Assembly (NCBI GenBank): GCA_017303415.1
Contig: JAFLBJ010000001.1
Coordinates: 2,728,001 to 2,792,000 of the forward strand
Origin: Chitinophagales bacterium
GTDB taxonomy: Bacteria; Bacteroidota; Bacteroidia; Chitinophagales; Chitinophagaceae
Reading direction: 5' to 3'
Length of the DNA stretch: 64,000 bases
In this document: piece by piece, positions 58,314 through 64,000 of the stretch
Position numbering within the stretch: the first letter of the stretch is position 1
Layout of the letters: each line of letters opens with the position of its first letter
Position numbers and translations under genes: made by a program
The notes under the pieces: model-generated
Seen by the model: only the letters and a program-made list of their open reading frames with translations
Told to the model about the DNA's origin: nothing
The model's database searches: none

Positions 58314-58484
58314 GTGAGGCGTGAGACGTGAGACGTGAGTCGTCAGTCGTGAGTCGTGAGTCGCGAGTTAGAAAATATTTAAAACTTTGATTATTTTTAT
58401 ATCTGTAAAATCCTCTCACGTCTCACGTCTCACGTCTCACGTCTCACGTCTCACGTCTCACGTCTCACGCCTCACGCTTCATGC
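58314..58484. repeat. Inverted heptamer array, GTGAGNC family, long right arm
   Basis: Left arm 58314-58369: GTGAGGC, two GTGAGAC, GTGAGTC, GTCAGTC, two GTGAGTC, GCGAGTT. Inner AT-rich loop of 45 bases. Right arm from 58415: seven perfect CTCACGT, two CTCACGC, TTCATGC. The right arm overlaps the end of the GT2 gene, supplying its stop. The seven perfect copies suggest recent expansion. Confidence 0.92.
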
Positions 58485-59236
58485 ATCGACATTCCCCCCA
58501 CCTTCACTCTCTTTCTATAATTCGTGAACAGGCTATACCATCTGAGTTTTAATACACCAAGGATTCCTTCTTTTACAATTCCTTTGTTCATTTTAGAAGT
58601 ACCTACGGTACGGTCGCGGAAGATGATGGGGACCTCGGTGATGGTAAATCCGAGTTTCCAGGCCACAAATTTCATTTCGATCTGGAATGCATAACCCACA
58701 AAATGTATCTGATCGAGGTTGATGGCCTCGAGTACTTTTCGACTATAACATACAAAGCCGGCCGTGGTATCCCTTACAGGTATCCAAAGAATTAACCGGG
58801 TATAGAGCGAGGCTCCTTTGGATAGCAGGATCCGGTTTCTTGGCCAATCCACAAAACCTCCCCCTTCCACATACCTGGAGCCTACCACTACATCAGCATT
58901 TTCTTCCTGTGCCGCTTCATACAATCGTTGAAGATCGCCGGGGTTATGGGAAAAATCGGCATCCATTTCAAAAATGTATTGATACCCTTTTTCCAGCGCC
59001 CATTTAAAACCATGTATATAGGCCGTTCCCAATCCGAGCTTACCCTTCCGTTCTTCCAGAAATAATACCCCGGGATACTTGGACTGTAACCGACGTACAA
59101 TATCCGCGGTCCCGTCGGGAGAACCGTCGTCGATCACCAGTACATGAAAATTTTGTTGAAGGGAAAAGATGGCCAAAAGGATAGCATTGATATTATCCTT
59201 TTCGTTATATGTTGGTATAATGACTAACTTTTCCAA
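58472..59236 (-). CDS. Polyprenol-phosphate mannosyltransferase-like GT2
   Basis: Predicted 254-aa glycosyltransferase family 2 protein of the Dpm1 type. EKLVIIPTYNEKDNINAIL begins the Rossmann-like half; the metal site is FEMDADFSHNP (DAD, near 93-95), followed by VVGSRYVEGGG. It should transfer a sugar from a nucleotide sugar to undecaprenyl phosphate. It lacks C-terminal membrane helices, as soluble Dpm1 does. No ATG is available; TTG 59236 fits the family start and a TAAATTCG box at 59255-59262. The last codon and stop (EA-TGA) fall within the heptamer array. Confidence 0.88.
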   Translation of the reverse strand: MEKLVIIPTYNEKDNINAILLAIFSLQQNFHVLVIDDGSPDGTADIVRRLQSKYPGVLFLEERKGKLGLGTAYIHGFKWALEKGYQYIFEMDADFSHNPGDLQRLYEAAQEENADVVVGSRYVEGGGFVDWPRNRILLSKGASLYTRLILWIPVRDTTAGFVCYSRKVLEAINLDQIHFVGYAFQIEMKFVAWKLGFTITEVPIIFRDRTVGTSKMNKGIVKEGILGVLKLRWYSLFTNYRKRVKVGGMSMHEA

Positions 59237-59254
59237 GAATGAGGGCAAGGGCAA

Positions 59255-59262
59255 CGAATTTA
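59255..59262 (-). promoter_or_regulatory. Candidate -7 box TAAATTCG, GT2 gene
   Basis: One mismatch to TAnnTTTG, 18 bases before the TTG start chosen. It rules out the upstream TTG at 59254. Confidence 0.35.
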
Positions 59263-59305
59263 CATCTTTTGGTATGGAAACCTAAGGATTTTTGCCCAAA
59301 GGCTG

Positions 59306-60073
59306 TTAATTCTTTTTCAGAAGGGTGCGTGTATATATTTCAGTGAGTTTCTGTTTGGTATGACGGGGAAAATCGCCGCGCATCATCCAGTCATAATACT
59401 GCGGTTCGGCACGTAGTACATCGGAAACCGGTCTGCCTTTATGTTTTCCAAAATTGAAGACCTCTACCCCGTTTTCCACCCCAAAACGACGGGCAAAATC
59501 AACGATCACTTCTTCACCGATCGCCTTTAGTACAGAATCCACTGAATCGCCCAGTGAGGGGTACCGTTTGAGCTGAGATTCGAGAATTTCCGCCGTTGCC
59601 TGGGCATCTGCTTCGGCGCTGTGGGCATTCTCAAGGGTCTTATCACAATAAAATTTATAGGCTGCACTAAGGGTTCTGGGTTCCATGAGGTGGAAAATGC
59701 GCTGTACATCCAACATCCGGCGACCTTTCATATCAAAATCAACCTCTACGCGGATAAACTCTTCCACCAGCAGGGGAATATCAAACCGGTTGGAATTGTA
59801 CCCGGCAATGTCACAGCCATCGAGCATTTGCTTCAATTCCTGGGCCACCTGCTTAAAAGTAGGGGCATCTTTTACCATTTCGTCTGTAATTCCGTGAATT
59901 TCAGTTGATTGAGCAGGAATTGGCATCTCGGGGTTAATGAGCCTGCGTTTCTGGCTACGATTTCCATCCGGAAGATGTTTAACAATAGCAATTTCAATGA
60001 TACGGTCGGTGCCAAGATTCGTCCCGGTGGTTTCCAGGTCTATGAAGGCCAATGGTTTCTTAAGGTGCAACAT
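59306..60073 (-). CDS. 3'-5' exonuclease, DnaQ-like, with C-terminal extension
   Basis: 255-aa protein. The exonuclease domain (1-165) has all DEDDh motifs: FIDLETTGTN (Asp12, Glu14), YNSNRFDIPLLVEEF (Asp near 98) and HSAEADAQATAEI (His, Asp near 150). A C-terminal module (about 205-250; FNFGKHKGRPVSDVLRAEPQYYDWMMRGDF) resembles the DUF3820-type domain often attached to such enzymes. It is a free DNA-processing or proofreading nuclease; the target is unknown. It precedes the GT2 gene by about 70 bases on the same strand. Confidence 0.9.
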   Translation of the reverse strand: MLHLKKPLAFIDLETTGTNLGTDRIIEIAIVKHLPDGNRSQKRRLINPEMPIPAQSTEIHGITDEMVKDAPTFKQVAQELKQMLDGCDIAGYNSNRFDIPLLVEEFIRVEVDFDMKGRRMLDVQRIFHLMEPRTLSAAYKFYCDKTLENAHSAEADAQATAEILESQLKRYPSLGDSVDSVLKAIGEEVIVDFARRFGVENGVEVFNFGKHKGRPVSDVLRAEPQYYDWMMRGDFPRHTKQKLTEIYTRTLLKKN

Positions 60074-60104
60074 CAGAACTTAACTGTTTTTTCAATTGGG
60101 TCGG

Positions 60105-60112
60105 TAAAGGTA
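60105..60112 (-). promoter_or_regulatory. -7 box TACCTTTA, exonuclease gene
   Basis: Near TAnnTTTG match on the minus strand, 31 bases before the ATG. Confidence 0.5.
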
Positions 60113-60159
60113 GGGGTTTAGAAGAGGATTGAATACCTGTGTCGGACAAATTATTGCAT

Positions 60160-60167
60160 TATATTTG
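60160..60167 (+). promoter_or_regulatory. -7 box TATATTTG, small lipoprotein/ytxJ
   Basis: Exact TAnnTTTG match, 52 bases before the lipoprotein ATG at 60220. Confidence 0.5.
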
Positions 60168-60219
60168 CATACTATTTGTGGCCTTTGGCCGTTTTAACTG
60201 AAATAAATCCAAATTGAGA

Positions 60220-60348
60220 ATGAAAAAGACAGCGATCCTCGCCCTCCTCCTTCTGGTCGCCACGGTTCTGATCAGCTCCTGTTATTCTTCCAAAAAATCA
60301 GGCTGCCCTGGTAATGTCAATAACTCCAGCAAACCTTTTCGCGCCTAA
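60220..60348 (+). CDS. 42-aa small lipoprotein
   Basis: ATG 60220 to TAA 60346-60348. The N-terminus MKKTAILALLLLVATVLISS followed by Cys21 is a textbook lipoprotein signal (lipobox LISSC). The mature peptide is only 22 residues: CYSSKKSGCPGNVNNSSKPF-RA, with a second Cys at 29. It is 15 bases upstream of ytxJ and has its own promoter box, so it is expressed with ytxJ. Short Cys-containing lipoproteins of this kind are common but poorly annotated. Function unknown; a link to thiol redox chemistry is only suggested by position. Confidence 0.75.
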   Translation: MKKTAILALLLLVATVLISSCYSSKKSGCPGNVNNSSKPFRA

Positions 60349-60363
60349 GACTGTTGTTGATCC

Positions 60364-60705
60364 ATGAAATGGAATGTATTGACCGATGAATCCCAACTGC
60401 CTGGGATCATTGAGCGTTCGCATGTTCGTCCACAAGTAATCTATAAACACAGTTCCCGTTGTAATATCAGTTCCATCGCCCTTCGCCGGCTGGAAAATGA
60501 GCCATTCCCGGAAACGATCGACTTTCATTTTCTCGACCTGCTCTCCTACCGGTCGCTATCCAACAAAATTGCGGAACAATTCAAGGTCCACCACGAATCA
60601 CCCCAGGTGATCCTGTTGCACAATGGTGAGGCAGTGTACGACGAAAGCCACCTGTCGATCGATATGCAGGAAATCGTCGAACAAACTACCTTACTGAGTA
60701 AGTAA
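60364..60705 (+). CDS. ytxJ: Bacillithiol system redox protein YtxJ
   Basis: 113-aa thioredoxin-fold protein of the YtxJ (monothiol bacilliredoxin-like) family. The active-site region is YKHSSRCNIS (Cys33; Cys-Asn-Ile-Ser replaces CxxC). Also typical are FLDLLSYRSLSNKIAEQFKV, HHESPQVILLHNGEAVYDESH and a C-terminal helix. It is thought to reduce bacillithiol mixed disulfides. Consistent with bshC in the same window. It converges with the GH43 gene after 4 bases. Confidence 0.88.
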   Translation: MKWNVLTDESQLPGIIERSHVRPQVIYKHSSRCNISSIALRRLENEPFPETIDFHFLDLLSYRSLSNKIAEQFKVHHESPQVILLHNGEAVYDESHLSIDMQEIVEQTTLLSK

Positions 60706-60709
60706 GTCT

Positions 60710-61732
60710 TTAAGGGCGCCCATAGGGATCAATGGTCTTGATCCTCCCCTCTCCATCATATTCAAGCCTGGTCATTTTTACGCTACGCAAATGCGTGACG
60801 CCTTTGCTCAGGCTGCTGTCATGATAAAACAGGTACCACTCTCCTTCAAATTCCACTATGGAGTGATGGCTGGTCCATCCTACCACCGGCTCCAGTATAC
60901 GGCCGGCATAGGTGAAGGGGCCATAAGGGTTGTCGCCAATGGCATAACAGAGATAATGGGTATCCCCGGTAGAATAGGAGAAATAATATTTCCCCTGGTA
61001 TTTATGCATCCAACTGGCTTCAAAAAACCGCCGATCATTGTCACCAGCCAATAAAGGCCTGCCTTTTTCATCCAGTATCAGGATCTCTTTCACTTCCTCC
61101 GCAAGTTCAACCATATTGGATGAAAGTTTGGCCACCCGGGGGCCCAGTGCTATCGCATGTGGATCGGGTTCAAGGTTCTCAGGTGAATACTGGTTTTGCC
61201 GGTATGATTGTAACTGCCCTCCCCAGATTCCACCAAAGTACATGTAATAACTCCCGTCATCATCCTTGTACACTGCGGGATCAATGGAATAGCTCCCTTT
61301 GATTGGGTTTGGTTGTGGTACAAAAGGCCCTTCCGGGCGGTCACTCACGGCCACCCCTATCTGAAATATTCCATCTGGTTTTTTTGCAGGGAAATAGAGA
61401 TAATACTTTCCATCCTTCTCTGCACAATCCGGCGCCCACATCTGCTTCTCTGCCCAAGGCACATCCTGAACATGAAGGGCAACACCATGATCGGTAACAT
61501 GAGCGCCTGGCCTGGACAGAGAAAATACATGATAATCCTCCATAGCGAAATGGCTACCCAGGTCATCAAAAGGTATACCTGCCTCGATATCGTGTGAAGG
61601 ATAAAAATAGATCCGCCCGTTAAATACATGGGCAGATGGATCGGCGGTGTAAAGATGAGTCACCAGCGGTTGGGAAATCGCCTTCTGGTCAAGTTCATTG
61701 AAGTTGATATGAACAATGCTGTCTTCAGGCAT
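60710..61732 (-). CDS. GH43 family glycoside hydrolase
   Basis: Predicted 340-aa five-bladed propeller enzyme without a signal peptide, so probably cytoplasmic. The catalytic base is Asp31 in YTADPSAHVFNGRIYFYPSHD; the pKa-modulating Asp is in GSYSIDPAVYKDDDGSYYMYFGG; the acid Glu is in RFFEASWMHKYQGKYYFSYS. Substrates in this family are arabino- or xylo-oligosaccharides. It is the last gene of an operon with a GPH sugar symporter (10-base gap) and an SDR, which fits import and cytoplasmic cleavage of a pentoside. Start at ATG 61732; the longer frame overlaps the symporter gene. Confidence 0.88.
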   Translation of the reverse strand: MPEDSIVHINFNELDQKAISQPLVTHLYTADPSAHVFNGRIYFYPSHDIEAGIPFDDLGSHFAMEDYHVFSLSRPGAHVTDHGVALHVQDVPWAEKQMWAPDCAEKDGKYYLYFPAKKPDGIFQIGVAVSDRPEGPFVPQPNPIKGSYSIDPAVYKDDDGSYYMYFGGIWGGQLQSYRQNQYSPENLEPDPHAIALGPRVAKLSSNMVELAEEVKEILILDEKGRPLLAGDNDRRFFEASWMHKYQGKYYFSYSTGDTHYLCYAIGDNPYGPFTYAGRILEPVVGWTSHHSIVEFEGEWYLFYHDSSLSKGVTHLRSVKMTRLEYDGEGRIKTIDPYGRP

Positions 61733-61742
61733 ATAATTAGAT

Positions 61743-63212
61743 TTAAGCGTTAATACGTTTTGTGCGGAGTTCATTTTCTATACGCACCTCCATCTTTTTA
61801 TCAATGGCGTACCAGAATAAAAGAAGCGCTCCGCCAATAAAGATCAATCCGGGAACAAGGCTTACCAGGAATTGAATGGCCTTGATAGCGGAAGGGGTTT
61901 GAACAGCCGCATCCGCCACATACCCAAACCTTGATAATACCCAGGTGGACAGGGCCCCTCCTACACTTAATCCGATCTTCAGGCCAAAGATCATTGCGGA
62001 GAAAATAATAGCGGTAGCCCGACGGTTATTCTTCCATTCGCTGTAATCCGCCACATCCGCGATCATAGCCCAAAGCAGCGGAATGGTGATGCCATAAATA
62101 AACCCATGTAATACCTGGGTCAGAAATACCGCCATCACCGCGGTTGGGCCGAAGAAGAGAATGAGGATCAGACAAAGCGCCGACAGTGTTATAAAAACCC
62201 CGAATACATTTCTTTTCCCAAAACGATCGGCCAATGATTTAGAAAACAAAATACCGATGATCATGGCGATGGTACTAAAGGCACTGGTAAAACTGGAGGC
62301 AGCATAAGGCGCGCTTCCTGGTTTACTAAACTCGGCAAAAGCTTCGGCGCCAAAAATTCCACTCAACCAGTTAATGATCCGGTTAAATCCAACCTGGTCA
62401 AGGAAGGCCAATTGACTTTGTTCGGTGAGGTAATACTTAAAATAATAAATGTTCATACCGCCTTTTAAGGCCAGGGTGATAAACACCAGGATCGTCAGCA
62501 CCAGCATGATAACCCAGGGACGGTTGGCAGCCAGGTCTTTCAGGTCCTGAAGAATGGGTGTCTTTTGTTCTTTGGGTGGAACGATCCGTTCGCGGGTGGT
62601 CAGAAACGTTATAAGAAAACAGATCACACCGGTGATGGCAAACACAAGCATCACCTTTTCAAACCCGGCGGCTTTGTCTCCATGGCCCACTGAAATAGCA
62701 ATAGGTAACAAAAGCACCTGAATGATAAACTGCGCGATCATCACGGACACAAACCGGTAAGAGGACAAACTGTTTCTCTCCTTCATATCACCGGTGAGAA
62801 CACCACTGAGCGCCGAATACGGAAGGTTGTTGGCCGAATAAACGATCACCAGTAGAAAATAGGTGATAAAGGCATAAATGACTTTCCCGCTTTCATTGAA
62901 GTTGGGAGTTGAAAATGCCAGCAGCGAAATCACGCCAAAGGGAATAGCGGTCCATAAAACCCAGGGACGAAATTTTCCCCAACGCGTATTGGTACGATCG
63001 GCTATGACCCCCATGATGATATTAAAAAAGGCACCAAAAATACCGCCTACCAACATGACCGCACTTGCCTTAGCAGGTGGGATATTGTAGATATCGGTAT
63101 AAAAGAAAGCCAGAAAGGCCATAAGGGTTTGGAAAATAAGATTGGCGGCAAGGTCGCCAAGACTATATCCGACCTTTTCAAGTACAGATAGTTTTTGGGA
63201 ATTTGTAGACAT
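61743..63212 (-). CDS. GPH-family sugar:cation symporter (MFS)
   Basis: Predicted 489-aa transporter with twelve helices. The GPH signature is clear: LVGGIFGAFFNIIMGVIADRTNTRWGKFRPWVLW (Asp in ADRT and the basic RWGKFRP loop). The mid-protein loop includes TTRERIVPPKEQKTP and a second half with SLADRFGKRNVFG. It should import a glycoside or pentoside with H+ or Na+. The frame opens at TTG 63218, but ATG 63212 (MSTNSQKL) is preferred. It lies between the SDR and GH43 genes. Confidence 0.9.
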   Translation of the reverse strand: MSTNSQKLSVLEKVGYSLGDLAANLIFQTLMAFLAFFYTDIYNIPPAKASAVMLVGGIFGAFFNIIMGVIADRTNTRWGKFRPWVLWTAIPFGVISLLAFSTPNFNESGKVIYAFITYFLLVIVYSANNLPYSALSGVLTGDMKERNSLSSYRFVSVMIAQFIIQVLLLPIAISVGHGDKAAGFEKVMLVFAITGVICFLITFLTTRERIVPPKEQKTPILQDLKDLAANRPWVIMLVLTILVFITLALKGGMNIYYFKYYLTEQSQLAFLDQVGFNRIINWLSGIFGAEAFAEFSKPGSAPYAASSFTSAFSTIAMIIGILFSKSLADRFGKRNVFGVFITLSALCLILILFFGPTAVMAVFLTQVLHGFIYGITIPLLWAMIADVADYSEWKNNRRATAIIFSAMIFGLKIGLSVGGALSTWVLSRFGYVADAAVQTPSAIKAIQFLVSLVPGLIFIGGALLLFWYAIDKKMEVRIENELRTKRINA

Positions 63213-63249
63213 GATCAAAAGTTGATCGGTGATTAAAAGGGGATCAGGG

Positions 63250-63993
63250 TTAGAAACCTATGCTATTGCCACCATCCACGGGCATTACGATTCCGGTTAC
63301 AAAAGAGGCACCTTCACTGGCCAGATAGAGAGCCGCATGCGCGATATCCTCCGGCTGCCCCATTTTACCCATAGGTGTGCGGCCAAATACTTTGGCTTTT
63401 CTTTCGGGATCACTATTCAGGGCCGCTGCAGTCATTTCGCTATAAATAAACCCGGGTGCGATAGCGTTGACACGTATACCTATGGGCCCGAGCTCCACCG
63501 CCATGGCGCGGGTAACGCCATCGATTGCAGTCTTGGACGCTGAATAAGCAATCACCTTGGGCAACCCGTATTGCGCGGCCATACTGGAGATATTAATGAT
63601 GCATCCGGAGGAACGTTTAAGCATATCCTTCACCACTTCCCGACTGAGAGAGAATACAGCCGTAAGATTGGTGGTGATCACCCGCTGAAAATCTTCATCG
63701 GTCACTTCCACCAGGGGTTTTTTATGATTGATCCCGGCATTATTGACCAGGATATCCACTTTTCCAAAATCGCGGACAATGCCTTCAACGAATGCTGGCA
63801 GGGTGGCAAGGTCACTCACATCACAGGAGCGGGCATGACAGCCTTCCCCGATCTGGGCGCGGGCTTTTTCCAATTTTTCCATATCCCGGCCAACGATAAT
63901 GGTTGTGATCCCATGCTGAACAAATTTCTGAGCAATTGCAAAACCGAGTCCGCTCCCGCCACCGGTCACAATCGCAATTTGAGAACTTGACAT
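63250..63993 (-). CDS. SDR family NAD(P)-dependent oxidoreductase
   Basis: 247-aa short-chain dehydrogenase. The cofactor motif is IAIVTGGGSGLGFAIA; then NNAGINHK, catalytic Ser in CIINISSMAAQYG, and YSASKTAIDGVTRAMAVELG (Tyr-Lys pair). C-terminal PVDGGNSIGF closes the fold. The family oxidises sugar or hydroxyacyl alcohols; as first gene of an operon with a sugar symporter and GH43, a sugar or sugar-acid dehydrogenase role is likely. The window ends 7 bases past its start codon, so its promoter and any earlier operon genes are not visible. Confidence 0.88.
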   Translation of the reverse strand: MSSSQIAIVTGGGSGLGFAIAQKFVQHGITTIIVGRDMEKLEKARAQIGEGCHARSCDVSDLATLPAFVEGIVRDFGKVDILVNNAGINHKKPLVEVTDEDFQRVITTNLTAVFSLSREVVKDMLKRSSGCIINISSMAAQYGLPKVIAYSASKTAIDGVTRAMAVELGPIGIRVNAIAPGFIYSEMTAAALNSDPERKAKVFGRTPMGKMGQPEDIAHAALYLASEGASFVTGIVMPVDGGNSIGF

Positions 63994-64000
63994 GTTGATT

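Noticed and set aside
1-64000. tRNA, rRNA, prophage or integron features
   Set aside because: Looked for T-loop/anticodon patterns, integrases and phage structural genes; none was recognised by eye. A dedicated scan could still find a tRNA I missed.

Overview
The window looks like a contiguous chromosomal piece of a Bacteroidota genome, most likely a Chitinophagaceae-type relative. The clues are: promoter boxes of the TAnnTTTG type close to start codons; almost no Shine-Dalgarno sequences; the gene order rpmB-rpmG-DUF4295-ftsY-rimO; a secreted metalloprotease with a type IX secretion sorting domain; bacillithiol genes (bshC, ytxJ, a YfiT/BstA-like protein); and TonB-type and SusC-like outer-membrane proteins. 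No rRNA, tRNA, CRISPR array, insertion sequence or phage gene was seen. Nearly all genes are intact. The taxonomic call is inference.

Layout. 0.1-3.4 kb: DMT permease, TonB-like protein, folC. 3.6-7.1 kb: NUDIX hydrolase, then a tight minus-strand operon fbp-ABC ATPase-FKBP-DinB. 7.2-11.8 kb: aspartate kinase, a hydrolase, an L,D-transpeptidase fused to a TonB C-terminal domain, hppD and a possible 28-aa ORF. 12.1-19.5 kb: purK and purE separated by a complete RND efflux operon. 19.5-23.2 kb: a divergent pair made of a GH32-like protein and a fused sucrose-phosphate synthase/phosphatase. 23.3-32.4 kb: bshC, then the four enzymes of bacterial hydroxyproline degradation (epimerase, FAD oxidase, DapA-like deaminase, semialdehyde dehydrogenase) interrupted by a sterol-desaturase-family gene. 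32.5-38.3 kb: S1/P1 nuclease, a candidate small RNA, the ribosomal/ftsY/rimO operon, lpdA. 38.5-54.5 kb: T9SS protease, glutaminyl cyclase, methyltransferase, an HU-domain membrane protein with a barrel/TPR pair, DoxX-thioesterase-M50 operon, PBP4, cinA, an E2 acyltransferase, a SixA-like phosphatase. 54.6-64 kb: S9 peptidase, DMT permease, GT2 transferase, exonuclease, a 42-aa lipoprotein with ytxJ, and a sugar operon SDR-GPH symporter-GH43.

The most unusual signal is in the intergenic DNA. Many gaps hold short tandem arrays whose unit is seven bases (GTGAGNC, GTGAATA, GGATGTT, AGCTATT types). They are usually arranged as a left arm facing its own inverted copy, so the gap can fold into a long imperfect hairpin. 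Related octamer and nonamer arrays occupy other gaps. Unrelated sequence families share this architecture. The stop codons of several genes lie inside such arrays, and AGCTnnn arrays touch promoter boxes. The most elaborate copy (11794-12082) nests four further palindromes between heptamer arms and sits exactly between two promoter boxes.

Functional links: bacillithiol synthesis and use (bshC, ytxJ, DinB/BstA-like) are dispersed over the window. Sucrose synthesis and possible sucrose/fructan hydrolysis share one 100-base divergent control region. The hydroxyproline genes feed 2-oxoglutarate, and lpdA and the E2 gene belong to 2-oxoacid dehydrogenases.
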